Made by a program: the position numbers and the translations under genes. From contig JAAXHE010000186.1 in assembly GCA_012271065.1 (NCBI GenBank), forward strand, positions 1-44,204: DNA of 44,204 nt. Reading direction: 5' to 3'. Shown here piece after piece: positions 15,423 to 23,310 of this stretch; positions within the stretch are counted from its first letter, which is position 1; each line of letters begins with the position of its first letter. The notes beneath the pieces are model-generated. The model searched no databases. It was not told the DNA's origin and saw only the letters and a program-made list of their open reading frames with translations. The stretch is from Candidatus Latescibacterota bacterium (lineage in GTDB: Bacteria; Latescibacterota; UBA2968; GCA-2709665).

Positions 15423-16268
15423 TCACGCGATTCCCCCGTCCACGAGCCTCACACCGTCCTTCATCCATCCGCTGAGGCAGGTGACGTCGTTTACGGCGCG
15501 CATCGCGATATTTCGCGACGCCTCGTGGAGGTCGAGCCTCCAGATGATGATCTCGTCCGAAAACATCCCGGCTTCAACCATCACGTTCCCGTCCGGATGG
15601 ATGATCTTCGATTCGCCGTGAGACGACCCCGCGCGGTCGATATCCGTCGGATCGGCGGGCGCGTTGGACATAACCACGTAGATTGCATTCTCGGTCGCGC
15701 GGCTGATGGGCATCGCCCGGTAGGCCGACAGTTTGTGCTCGTACGTGACGGAGCTCTCGCAACTGCAGAAAAAGCAGATCTGCGCGCCGGCAGCCGCTGG
15801 CAGCCGCACGAGTTCGGGATAGCGGATATCGTGACAGATCAGGAAACAACACGGTACGCCGCACAGGCTGTAAACGGGCAGGTGCTGGGACGGCTCGAAC
15901 CAGCGCTCGCCCGCAAGATGGATTTTGCCGTAACGTCCACGCACCGTGCCGTCTCTGTCCACAACCAGCAAGCTGTTGAAGCGGCGGCCGCCTTCCAGAT
16001 GGGTTGATCCGACGACGGCCGCGATGCCGATGTCACGACAGGCGTGGACGATCTGCCGTTCGGCTCTTTCGATGCGGGACTGATCCAGGCCCGCCCAGAA
16101 ATCCGGTCGGTCGCAATAGCCGAACAGGACGCCTTCGTGAATCGCGGCCACGTCTACGCGTTTGCCGGCGCAGGCATTCAGCCGGTCGACGATCTCGCGC
16201 GCATTCTTCTCGATATCGTCATTGGCGTGCATCTGTACCGCGGCAACGCGCAACCATCTCCTGGGCAT
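15423..16268 (-). CDS. Carbon-nitrogen hydrolase (nitrilase superfamily)
   Basis: A 281-residue nitrilase-superfamily hydrolase. The catalytic triad is visible in order: Glu in AIHEGVLFGYCDR, Lys in GRYGKIHLAGERWF, and Cys in CFLICHDIRYPELVR. It most likely hydrolyses an amide or carbamoyl bond (amidase, N-carbamoylase or omega-amidase type) rather than a nitrile. SYEHKLSAYRAMPIS and the YVVMSNAP loop are consistent with the aliphatic amidase/carbamoylase branches. ATG at 16268 has AGGAGG five bases ahead; an alternative ATG at 16286 lacks one. It leads an operon with the sulfatase, which suggests removal of an N- and an O-substituent from the same compound. The exact substrate is open. Confidence 0.88.
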   Translation of the reverse strand: MPRRWLRVAAVQMHANDDIEKNAREIVDRLNACAGKRVDVAAIHEGVLFGYCDRPDFWAGLDQSRIERAERQIVHACRDIGIAAVVGSTHLEGGRRFNSLLVVDRDGTVRGRYGKIHLAGERWFEPSQHLPVYSLCGVPCCFLICHDIRYPELVRLPAAAGAQICFFCSCESSVTYEHKLSAYRAMPISRATENAIYVVMSNAPADPTDIDRAGSSHGESKIIHPDGNVMVEAGMFSDEIIIWRLDLHEASRNIAMRAVNDVTCLSGWMKDGVRLVDGGIA

Positions 16269-16442
16269 ATCGGCCTCCTGAAACATTGGAAGTCACGGTG
16301 TGCGCTAAATATAACGTGCGACAGGCAACGATGCGAGAAACAAGGAAAGAGGGACAGAACGAAACAGGTGAGTGTTCTGTACGCAGCGCGAGTTGCTTGC
16401 GCTAGTCTGAGCCGCTCAAAGAATGCGCGAGACGCCCCTGGT

Positions 16443-17777
16443 TCAGACGCTCGGCGTGGATGCGGACGGCATCTGGTAGAAGGCCATGCTGGCGTAGCTG
16501 ACCAGCGAACCGGTATCGTCTTGGCGGTTCTGCCCGTAGCTGAGCAGGTCGCCGCGGCATTCGGCGCCGGCCAGAAGCGTTTGGAGCGCGAACAGACCGG
16601 AGACGGCGTCCACGTTTCGCGCGTTTCCGTCTGCCCTCAACGTGCGGAAGAAACCCGCAGCATCGAATCGTTGGACGTACCCCAGCAGGTCGCGGTCGGT
16701 CGACTCGCAGGCGGCCGACGCCGCATCATCGACCCTTGTCTGGTCGCCGAATTTGGGGCCGATATGCGCGAGGTCCACGCTGAGAACGTACAGGGCGCGC
16801 TTCCCGCTTGCAGATACCGCCGTCCGCAGCGCCTCGAGTTCGTTGGCCACCTCGGGGGAATGCAGGGGATTCCGTCCTTCATGCAGGTGGTGATCCACGC
16901 TTCCGAGCAGGACCGGCGCCACCTGAAACGGCGGGAGTTCCGCCCTGTCGTGGATGTATTGCAGAAACAGCAGTGCGAACTCGACGGAGTGCTCCGTGCG
17001 GTGCAGCCATTGTTGTTCCGTGACGTCGCGACCGGCGTGGCTGGACCAGTCTCCGATTACATTTGTGTCGGCCGGCGCCCGCCCGAGTGGCGTTTCGTAG
17101 TGTTTGCCGGTCGCGATGGCGAAGCTCTTTCCCGGTTCCGTGCCGCCGCTGTGGGCCACTCCCAGAATGACATAGAGTTCAACCGGCTGAGCGGCGCCTG
17201 CTGCCTCGGCCAGTGCCGTAAACGCCGGCGGGTATGTTTCCCCGCCGGCCCGCAGATCGATGTGCGGGCACATGACAGCGGCGAGCCGCGCCTCACGGAT
17301 TCCCTTAGCGACTCCGTCCTGCGCCTCTATGGTAGAAGCGGCGGCGAAGAATCGGTCAAGCATCCGCGCGAGTTCCCCAGGGTCGTCCGGGTAGGCGGTT
17401 CCCGCGTGCCATGCCGGTCGCACTTCGGCCTGTTCGAATTCCTCGCGTATCCGGGAGATCCGCGCCGCAGCCACATGGTCGTGCAAATAGCAGCTCTCGC
17501 TCAGCTTGTTCAGCACGTGACGGATATCATCGGCTCCGATGTCACCGCCCGGAACGCCACTTCGCAGGGAATCGAGAATCTGATCGATGGAACGTCGGCC
17601 ATCCAGGTGCGACAGAACGAGCATTCCAGCCGGTCCGAGCACCAGCGGCTGCGGGGCGATCTCCAGCGGATCGCGCACGTAGAACATACGTTCGCCACCC
17701 TGGTCGATCGGGATCACTTCGATGTTCCGCACACGGGGAAGCGGGGTATCGGTTGCGTCTGGCGTACCCTCTTGCAT
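16443..17777 (-). CDS. MEMO-like protein with N-terminal PqqD-like domain
   Basis: A 444-residue protein in two parts. Residues 1-100 (RVRNIEVIPIDQGGERMFYVRDPLEIAPQPLVLGP, then LDGRRSIDQILDSL) resemble a winged PqqD/RRE-type domain. Residues 115-440 are a MEMO domain: RPAWHAGTAYPDDPGEL, CPHIDLRAGGETYPP, LGVAHSGGTEPGKSFA, HRTEHSVEFALLFLQYIH and VDLAHIGPKF. In animals MEMO1 binds copper; in bacteria it is the B component of AmmeMemoRadiSam systems. No AmmeA or radical-SAM partner lies in the window. The ATG at 17777 is near AAGGC; the longer open frame to 18497 is antisense to the deaminase. Function in this organism is unknown. Confidence 0.8.
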   Translation of the reverse strand: MQEGTPDATDTPLPRVRNIEVIPIDQGGERMFYVRDPLEIAPQPLVLGPAGMLVLSHLDGRRSIDQILDSLRSGVPGGDIGADDIRHVLNKLSESCYLHDHVAAARISRIREEFEQAEVRPAWHAGTAYPDDPGELARMLDRFFAAASTIEAQDGVAKGIREARLAAVMCPHIDLRAGGETYPPAFTALAEAAGAAQPVELYVILGVAHSGGTEPGKSFAIATGKHYETPLGRAPADTNVIGDWSSHAGRDVTEQQWLHRTEHSVEFALLFLQYIHDRAELPPFQVAPVLLGSVDHHLHEGRNPLHSPEVANELEALRTAVSASGKRALYVLSVDLAHIGPKFGDQTRVDDAASAACESTDRDLLGYVQRFDAAGFFRTLRADGNARNVDAVSGLFALQTLLAGAECRGDLLSYGQNRQDDTGSLVSYASMAFYQMPSASTPSV

Positions 17778-18008
17778 AGTCTGCCTTGCCGGAGATGCTG
17801 AAACGACACATTCGCGTGACGTCAGGAACATAGGTTTCTGCTGCGTCGCTGTCAAGGCGAGTGATATTTCGACTTCGTAAGGTTGAACCATCGCGACTTT
17901 CCGGCGGCGCGGACGCGAATCTCGACCACACGGGATTGCCAGACGACCCCAAACACAAAGTATCGGGATCGCAACAAAACATATGATACCGGTGAGGAGC
18001 GGATTGAG

Positions 18009-18476
18009 ATGCAACGGGAATTCATGGAAAGAGCGATAGAACTCTCGCGAATCCAGATGCGGACGCGGCGCGGCGGCCCTTTCGGCGCCGTCATCGTGAA
18101 GGGTGGCAGGATCATCGCGGAGGGATCTAACGAAGTGATCGCGCGCAACGATCCCACCGCCCACGCGGAGGTCATGGCGCTCAGGAGAGCGGGAGCGCGA
18201 CTGCACGCGTTTCACCTGGTCGGATGCGAAATCTACACAAGCTGCGAGCCATGTCCGATGTGCTTGGCGGCCATCTACTGGGCAAGGATCGAGAAGATCT
18301 ACTTCGCCAATACCGCCAAAGATGCTGCGAAAATCGGTTTCGATGACGCATTCTTCTACCGGGAGATACAATTGCCGAGGTCCGAGCGACGAATCCAGTC
18401 CCTTCAACTCATGCGGGACGAGGCGCTGCCGGTCTTTCGGGAATGGCACAATATGGACGACCGTATCGAATATTAG
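18009..18476 (+). CDS. guaD: Guanine deaminase (CDA fold)
   Basis: A 155-residue zinc-dependent deaminase that converts guanine to xanthine in purine salvage or catabolism. GGPFGAVIVKGGRIIAEG, DPTAHAEVMALRRA (His and Glu of HAE) and TSCEPCPMCLAAIYWAR (PCxxC zinc ligands) are all present, followed by GFDDAFFYREI and a C-terminus ending EY, which match Bacillus subtilis GuaD almost block for block. The ATG at 18009 is preceded by GAGGAGCGGATTGAG; the frame upstream lacks conservation. A strong terminator hairpin follows at 18530. It is divergent from the MEMO-like gene. Confidence 0.9.
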   Translation: MQREFMERAIELSRIQMRTRRGGPFGAVIVKGGRIIAEGSNEVIARNDPTAHAEVMALRRAGARLHAFHLVGCEIYTSCEPCPMCLAAIYWARIEKIYFANTAKDAAKIGFDDAFFYREIQLPRSERRIQSLQLMRDEALPVFREWHNMDDRIEY

Positions 18477-18529
18477 GTTTTTCTCTGAGACTTCCAATTA
18501 TCGACAACCGCCAGCGGTACCGGAATAAG

Positions 18530-18570
18530 AGCGGCGCGTCTGTCCGGAGACGCGCCGCTTGTTTGCTTTC
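18530..18570 (+). terminator. Rho-independent terminator after guaD
   Basis: AGCGGCGCGTCT (18530-18541) pairs perfectly with AGACGCGCCGCT (18548-18559) around the loop GTCCGG, a 12-bp stem. It is followed by the T-rich TGTTTGCTTTC. It lies 54 bases after the guaD stop codon and serves the plus strand. Confidence 0.8.
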
Positions 18571-18654
18571 TCTCTGTACAGCCAATCCGGAGACCGGGGC
18601 TGCGCTGCGACCCAGGGTCGATCAAAGCCGGGAACCGGATACCCCCTGATTGAG

Positions 18655-19113
18655 CTAATCCATTTCGCGTTGGCCAGCGTCCAGACAGGGATGCCGGTAC
18701 GTGTAAAGCAAGCCGATCAAACCGAGCTGGATGAGCGCGCCGGGCGCCAGGACCGGGAGGGCCCCGCCGGCCGTCCTGGACACCAGGCCCCAACCGGTCA
18801 ACTTTGAATTCATCTCCAATTCGAACGCCATGTTGCCGTTGATATGAAACCAGAATCCCACGATGCCGCCCAACACGAACGCCAGCATCGCCAGCCTGAA
18901 TATCCGGAGGACGACCGGCCGCTTGTAGACCAGGTTCACCGCTACCAGAACCAGGCCTGATACGAGCAGCACAAGCGGCGCCTGTTGCCGCCACTCCTGG
19001 AAATGGCCCAGCAGCACCAGCTCGGCGCCCAGCCCGATACTCCCAAGGACAAAGATCAACACGAGCCCCTGCCGCAAGGTAACTCTGCCGCGTCGTCTGA
19101 CTGCGTCTGTCAT
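18655..19113 (-). CDS. Small integral membrane protein, unknown family
   Basis: A 152-residue protein with about four hydrophobic helices (near 13-32, 45-62, 69-88 and 119-139) and a basic N-terminus (TDAVRRRGRVTLRQG). I do not recognise the family. The segment FWFHINGNMAFELEMNSKLTG between helices 3 and 4 carries the polar residues. There is no signal or enzyme motif. The Shine-Dalgarno (AGAGACC) before ATG at 19113 is weak. It stands alone between the guaD terminator and the methyltransferase gene. Confidence 0.7.
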   Translation of the reverse strand: MTDAVRRRGRVTLRQGLVLIFVLGSIGLGAELVLLGHFQEWRQQAPLVLLVSGLVLVAVNLVYKRPVVLRIFRLAMLAFVLGGIVGFWFHINGNMAFELEMNSKLTGWGLVSRTAGGALPVLAPGALIQLGLIGLLYTYRHPCLDAGQREMD

Positions 19114-19186
19114 TATCCGGTCTCTTCGTTTCGGGACGATTCGTCACAGCGACTGCATATCGTGTAAACGTCGCTGTGGGTTCAAA

Positions 19187-20086
19187 TCAAGGTACGCCAT
19201 ATAATGCAAATGAGAAATTCGGGGCCGGATCCACCAGGCCCGATTTCCCGCTCAGGTACCGGCGCTTCTGTTCCCCGGCCGGTAGGTTTTCCAGTTCAAC
19301 GAAGCCGAACCCGGACATCACGTCTTTCAACTCCTCCGGCGTGAACGTGGAAAGCATCGGCTCCCCGCGCCGCGCCACGAAGCGGTCCAGCTTGTCGGCG
19401 AACGGCAGGCTCTCCTCTGGAACGAGTTCCCGGTCAAGTTTATAGTCGAAAACAATACGGCTGCCGGGGACAAATACGCCGGCAACGCGATCAATCGTCT
19501 CGCGTATTGCGTCCTTCGAGAGATAATAGGTCGTACCCAGCCAGGAAAAGAACGACGGCGCCACGGGATCGAATCCGGCCTTTGCAAGCGCCTCGTCGAG
19601 GTGATCGGTTTCAAAGTCGATGGGAACGAAGACCAGATTGGCTGGAATTGCGCCATAGACCTTCAGCAATCTTTCACGCTTCATTTCCTGGGTTGCGGGA
19701 TGATCCAGCTCGAATATCCGCAGCCTGTCCGAACGCTCGTCCTGGCGCATGGAAAACGTATCGAGTCCCGCTCCTAGAATGACGTACTGCACTACGCCCG
19801 CACCCACGGCGTCCATCAGGCGGTCTTCGGCATATCGGGACCGCAGCACGATTTCCGTGTGTATGGGGCGGAACGCGCGAAACACCGTGTGAACGGTAAT
19901 CCAGCTTGACAGGCGATGCCTGGCAATCGCCCGCCAGAAACCCGATATCATGTCGAATGCGTATGTATCCGCGAAGATCGGCGACGCGTGCCAGCGGCAA
20001 TGATACGCGCGCACGCACGCCGCCAGGTTCGCCGTTCTGCTGGCCCTGTGCGCCTGCGATGACACTCCGGACTGCTGCGAAGCCAT
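19187..20086 (-). CDS. SAM-dependent methyltransferase, LCMT/TIGR00027-like
   Basis: A 299-residue class I methyltransferase of the leucine carboxyl methyltransferase-like family (TIGR00027/PF04072 group). VQYVILGAGLDTFSMR is the SAM-binding motif I, RIFELDHPATQEMKRERL is the conserved FELDxPxxQxxKxxxL block, and FFSWLGTTYYLSKDAIRETI is the post-II block WxGVxxYLT. Family members methylate carboxyl groups of small molecules; substrates are rarely known. GAGG precedes the ATG at 20086. It lies 25 bases downstream of a small membrane-protein gene, forming a likely two-gene operon. The C-terminal LVDPAPNFSFALYGVP ends in the family-typical short strand. Confidence 0.87.
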   Translation of the reverse strand: MASQQSGVSSQAHRASRTANLAACVRAYHCRWHASPIFADTYAFDMISGFWRAIARHRLSSWITVHTVFRAFRPIHTEIVLRSRYAEDRLMDAVGAGVVQYVILGAGLDTFSMRQDERSDRLRIFELDHPATQEMKRERLLKVYGAIPANLVFVPIDFETDHLDEALAKAGFDPVAPSFFSWLGTTYYLSKDAIRETIDRVAGVFVPGSRIVFDYKLDRELVPEESLPFADKLDRFVARRGEPMLSTFTPEELKDVMSGFGFVELENLPAGEQKRRYLSGKSGLVDPAPNFSFALYGVP

Positions 20087-20111
20087 TCGAAACCTCGGTT
20101 GTTAACACAAC

Positions 20112-20639
20112 CTACCGGGATTTCCCTTCCACGAATCTGGCCATGACGAGTCCGGCCAGAAGCCATGCGATCAGGGAGTCGAGGATGATCACGAGCGTAT
20201 ACGACGTGGAGAAGCCGAACCAGTTCCAGTATGGAAAGTGGCTTACAAAACCGATGGCCACGCCTGCGAGCGCGACGAAGCGGACCCGTCCCCAGTAGTC
20301 CAGGTTCGACGTCCTGCACAGAAGGAGGATTACGAGCAGGGCGGAGACCGCCTGACCGAGCAGGCCAACTCCCATCATTTCGCCCATATTCATATCGACG
20401 CCGTCGGGCAGGACGTTCGCGAGTGCGAACAACACCCCGGGCTTGAGGTCTTCCTGCGCAAACGGAAGATAATACATCCCGGCCGAAGACGCGTTTTCCT
20501 TGAGAACGGCTGACACGGCCGATTCATCCACGAATTTGTTCGCAACCGCGTTATGCCAGGGCAAAATCGCCCACGAGATAAACCCCCACACGAACAGGAC
20601 AACGGCAGACAGTATCACCGCGAGTATACACTTCTTCAC
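20112..20639 (-). CDS. Small membrane protein with four helices
   Basis: A 175-residue integral membrane protein with helices near 4-25, 92-112, 119-138 and 147-166 and a soluble loop in between (ENASSAGMYYLPFAQEDLKPGVLF). The N-terminal FVWGFISWAILPWHNAV is a recurring motif in uncharacterised bacterial proteins, but I cannot name a function. It starts with GTG at 20639, behind GGAGGAGGTCTCTTC; no ATG serves better. It is upstream of and probably co-transcribed with the SAM methyltransferase. Confidence 0.75.
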   Translation of the reverse strand: MKKCILAVILSAVVLFVWGFISWAILPWHNAVANKFVDESAVSAVLKENASSAGMYYLPFAQEDLKPGVLFALANVLPDGVDMNMGEMMGVGLLGQAVSALLVILLLCRTSNLDYWGRVRFVALAGVAIGFVSHFPYWNWFGFSTSYTLVIILDSLIAWLLAGLVMARFVEGKSR

Positions 20640-20811
20640 GAAGAGACCTCCTCCTTGAAATCAACCACGGAATCGGCGCCGACGGACGAAATCTGACCGT
20701 CCTGCTCGAACGCCGTGAGAATTCGGTATTGAAACGGCAGCAACTGACACCGGCGTTCGCTGGCGACCTGCCCGCAATTCGAGTCGCTGCCAATACTGTC
20801 CTGATCAGGAG

Positions 20812-21174
20812 TCAGTCGCCGACGTACTGCCGGAGTTCGAAGACGTTGCCTACCGGGTCGCTGATGACGGCGATGCGCACAGGTATGCCCCCGCCGGCTT
20901 CGCGGATGTTCTTTACCTCTCCGCCGCCGGCCGAGACTTCCTTCACGGCGGCATCGAGATCATCCACGTGGAGATTCAGACCGGCATGGGCGACCGCGTC
21001 CTCGGTCATCCCCGGAGACAGAATATGGAGCGCAACGATGCACCCGCCGCAGCGCAGCGTACTCCATCCCGTCGATTCGAATTCCACCTTCAGTCCGAGG
21101 ACGTCGCGGTAGAAGGGCAACGCCTTTTCCATATCAGTTACATAATGGACGACCATGGGTTGAGTAGCATTCAC
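20812..21174 (-). CDS. VOC-family protein
   Basis: A 120-residue vicinal-oxygen-chelate protein. HYVTDMEKALPFYRDVLGLKV, GLNLHVDDLDAAVKEVSAGGGEV and the C-terminal ISDPVGNVFELRQY form the usual beta-alpha-beta-beta-beta repeats, and Glu in FELRQ is a likely metal ligand. It starts with GTG at 21174, with GGGAG six bases before it. It is a paralogue in fold of the protein at 2246-2629 but not a close copy. Its function is unknown, and a repeat tract lies immediately upstream. Confidence 0.87.
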   Translation of the reverse strand: MNATQPMVVHYVTDMEKALPFYRDVLGLKVEFESTGWSTLRCGGCIVALHILSPGMTEDAVAHAGLNLHVDDLDAAVKEVSAGGGEVKNIREAGGGIPVRIAVISDPVGNVFELRQYVGD

Positions 21175-21184
21175 GAGATTCTCC

Positions 21185-21505
21185 CTTTCAAAAAAACGAA
21201 ACTACGAATATACGAGACTACGAAACGGCGAAAAGACGCAAGACGAAACGACCAAAAACTAAACTACGAATAACGCGAATAAACGCGAATAAACCAGAAA
21301 ACGAAAAGACGAAACGACTGAAAACTGCTTAGAAAAAAGCACGATAAACTGCGAAAAAACGAGACTACGAAATGCGAAACGACGAAACGACGAGACTACG
21401 AAACGACGAGAATACGAAATGCGAAACGACGAAACGACGAGAATACGAGACTACGAAAAAACCAAAAGGCGCGAAATTACGAGACTGCGAAAAATCGGTT
21501 CTGAG
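21185..21505. repeat. Low-complexity tract of ACGAAACGACGA-type repeats
   Basis: About 320 bases are built from shuffled short words such as CGAAACGACGA, ACTACGAAA and GAATACGA, purine-rich on the plus strand. A 30-base unit beginning TACGAAATGCGAAACG recurs exactly at 21366-21395 and 21413-21442 (period 47). It separates the VOC and TauE/SafE genes. Similar tracts are seen in intergenic DNA of some uncultured bacteria. No gene is supported here; short frames through it are artefacts. Confidence 0.75.
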
Positions 21506-21524
21506 ATTGAGATTTCGCGATGGG

Positions 21525-22259
21525 TCAATCTACGGCCGCCAATAGAGGCGACACCAGGAGCATCACCCCTAACGCCAACAGCGCCGTGTAGAGAACGCTC
21601 CGAAATCGATCCGGCGCAATGCGTGCGCCGATGAACCGGCCCAGAACAACCGCGAGAATGACAGCTGGCACGGCCGGCAGATAGAATCCGAATACGTCGT
21701 CCGTCCACAGTCCGGCCAGTCCGTGGCTGGCGACGATGAGCAGGGTATTGGGGAAAAAATACCCCTGCAGCGTCGCTCTGAAGTGTTCCGGAGGCCACCG
21801 TCGCAGGATCCCGTAGACGGCAACGGGCGCTGCGTTGACGTTGTATGCGGCGCCGAGTACGCCGGACACGAAGCCGAACGCGTGCGCCCAACCGATATGT
21901 TTCAGCCTGGGCAATACAGACGTACGCAGGTTATAGAGACCCACGGTGATGAGCAGAATGCCCAGCCCCGCCTTGAAGACATCCTGGTGTGCGAAACGCA
22001 GGATCAGCAGACCGACAGGAATTCCAGGAATGGATGCGGCGAGCAAATGCAGAGCCGACCTGACCTCCAGGTCCCGCCAGGATCCGACAAGAAGCAGGGC
22101 GATTGTCGTCAGCATCGTCAGGCCGACCAGGGGCGTCGCGACGTTGACGTCCAGGACCGTCACGAGCAACGGCATCGCCACCAGGGCAGTCCCGAACCCG
22201 ATCGCCGAATGGACCAGCGCGGAGATAAACACGATCGCGACTACCGTCAACAATAGCAT
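21525..22259 (-). CDS. TauE/SafE-family sulfite or anion exporter-like permease
   Basis: A 244-residue membrane protein with about eight hydrophobic helices. The start VVAIVFISALVHSAIGFGTALVAMPLL is the classic TauE/SafE repeat, and AHAFGFVSGVLGAAYNVNAAP in the second half is its partner repeat with the glycine-rich turn. The family moves sulfite, sulfonates or other organic anions across the inner membrane. It starts 9 bases after the metallophosphoesterase stop codon on the same strand and so may be the fourth gene of the methylase operon. There is no strong Shine-Dalgarno, which fits translational coupling. Substrate unknown. Confidence 0.85.
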   Translation of the reverse strand: MLLLTVVAIVFISALVHSAIGFGTALVAMPLLVTVLDVNVATPLVGLTMLTTIALLLVGSWRDLEVRSALHLLAASIPGIPVGLLILRFAHQDVFKAGLGILLITVGLYNLRTSVLPRLKHIGWAHAFGFVSGVLGAAYNVNAAPVAVYGILRRWPPEHFRATLQGYFFPNTLLIVASHGLAGLWTDDVFGFYLPAVPAVILAVVLGRFIGARIAPDRFRSVLYTALLALGVMLLVSPLLAAVD

Positions 22260-22268
22260 ATTCAGTCG

Positions 22269-23141
22269 TCAGGAAGCGCAACGAAGCTCTTCGTACCAGC
22301 GATTGAAATCGAACGGCGTTTCGAATTCGGCCAGCCAATCGTCGGTAACCGGCTCCAGCTTGCCAGGGTCAGTATCGAGTACGCCGAGACATCCCGGTTG
22401 AAATCCTCGCACATCAGGGTGATACAGTGGCGAAGCAACCACGCAATCGAGTCCGAGATACGTCGTCTCGCCAGACCGGGTCGGGCCCGAAAGGACGTGG
22501 GCGTGACCCGCCACTTGAAACGTCGGGCGAGTACTCTCGATCAGGTCAGTGATCATGCGAGATCCATGAATGTCGCCTCTGAATCCGGTGCTGCTGCCGT
22601 ACGGACCCTGATGAGTCACAAGCACGTCGATACTTCCAGGTTCCAAAGTCAGAAGCGTTTCATACGCGCCGCGATTGATGCCGGCCGCATCATCCCGTTC
22701 CCCGACGCCGCCGAGAAACGCGATACGCAACCCGCCGAACGTCATCACCGTACCGTCCGGCACGTAACGTATCAATCCGCAACGATCAACGGCTGCTGTT
22801 CCGGAACCCGAGTCCCGCGGCAGTCGTTCCAGCCAGTCGAAATCTTCATGATTGCCACGGATGAAGTGGACGGGTCCCGCCAAACATCGCCGCAACCGGG
22901 CCAAAGACTCTGCCAGACCATCGTCAGCGCATATCAGACGAACGAAGTCGCGTTGAGACGGATCGGTAACCAAATGGCGATTGGCGGTCCGCTCGAGGCT
23001 GGACATGTCCGGAAAGGCTCCCATGTCCCCGACCTGGATCAGCAGGTCGAAACGCCGGCCGTTTCGTTTCTGCCACGTCACAATCAGGGCGAGCGCGTGA
23101 AGCACACGCCCGTGCACGTCACCCACAAAGCCAATGAGCAC
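22269..23141 (-). CDS. Calcineurin-like metallophosphoesterase
   Basis: A 290-residue phosphoesterase with every metal-binding motif in order: GFVGDVHGR (Asp8, His10), LIQVGDMGAFPD, FIRGNHEDF, VLVTHQGPYG and VAGHAHVLSG. It could hydrolyse phosphodiesters, nucleotides or phosphoproteins. The frame is open to 23252, but the motifs begin at once after the GTG at 23141, which overlaps the end of the 63-residue gene by 23 bases; I take this as the start. The overlap on one side and the 9-base gap to the TauE gene on the other point to one operon with the DNA methylase. This is an unusual pairing with a methylase. Confidence 0.87.
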   Translation of the reverse strand: MLIGFVGDVHGRVLHALALIVTWQKRNGRRFDLLIQVGDMGAFPDMSSLERTANRHLVTDPSQRDFVRLICADDGLAESLARLRRCLAGPVHFIRGNHEDFDWLERLPRDSGSGTAAVDRCGLIRYVPDGTVMTFGGLRIAFLGGVGERDDAAGINRGAYETLLTLEPGSIDVLVTHQGPYGSSTGFRGDIHGSRMITDLIESTRPTFQVAGHAHVLSGPTRSGETTYLGLDCVVASPLYHPDVRGFQPGCLGVLDTDPGKLEPVTDDWLAEFETPFDFNRWYEELRCAS

Positions 23142-23310
23142 GTTGGGTACCTGACTCGTATCCGCGCTCGAACACCGAATATTCGACAAAACCGTCCCCT
23201 TTTGGCAGCACGATAAACTCTGACTCGAGGCTGGAAAATACGGCATCAACATAGCTGTCTGGGTCTGCGACTACCACATCAAACGGGACTTCAAAAGGGA
23301 ACTTCGGCAT
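23119..23310 (-). CDS. Small acidic protein between DNA methylase and phosphoesterase
   Basis: A 63-residue protein of unknown function (MPKFPFEVPFDVVVADPD to the C-terminus AHWLCG). It is acidic, with no cysteine cluster or membrane helix. Its ATG at 23310 lies inside the last codons of the methylase gene (20-base overlap), with GGAG six bases in front. Its end overlaps the phosphoesterase start by 23 bases. The two overlaps and the Shine-Dalgarno favour real translation. It might be an adaptor or inhibitor of a partner; no family is recognised. Confidence 0.65.
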   Translation of the reverse strand: MPKFPFEVPFDVVVADPDSYVDAVFSSLESEFIVLPKGDGFVEYSVFERGYESGTQRAHWLCG

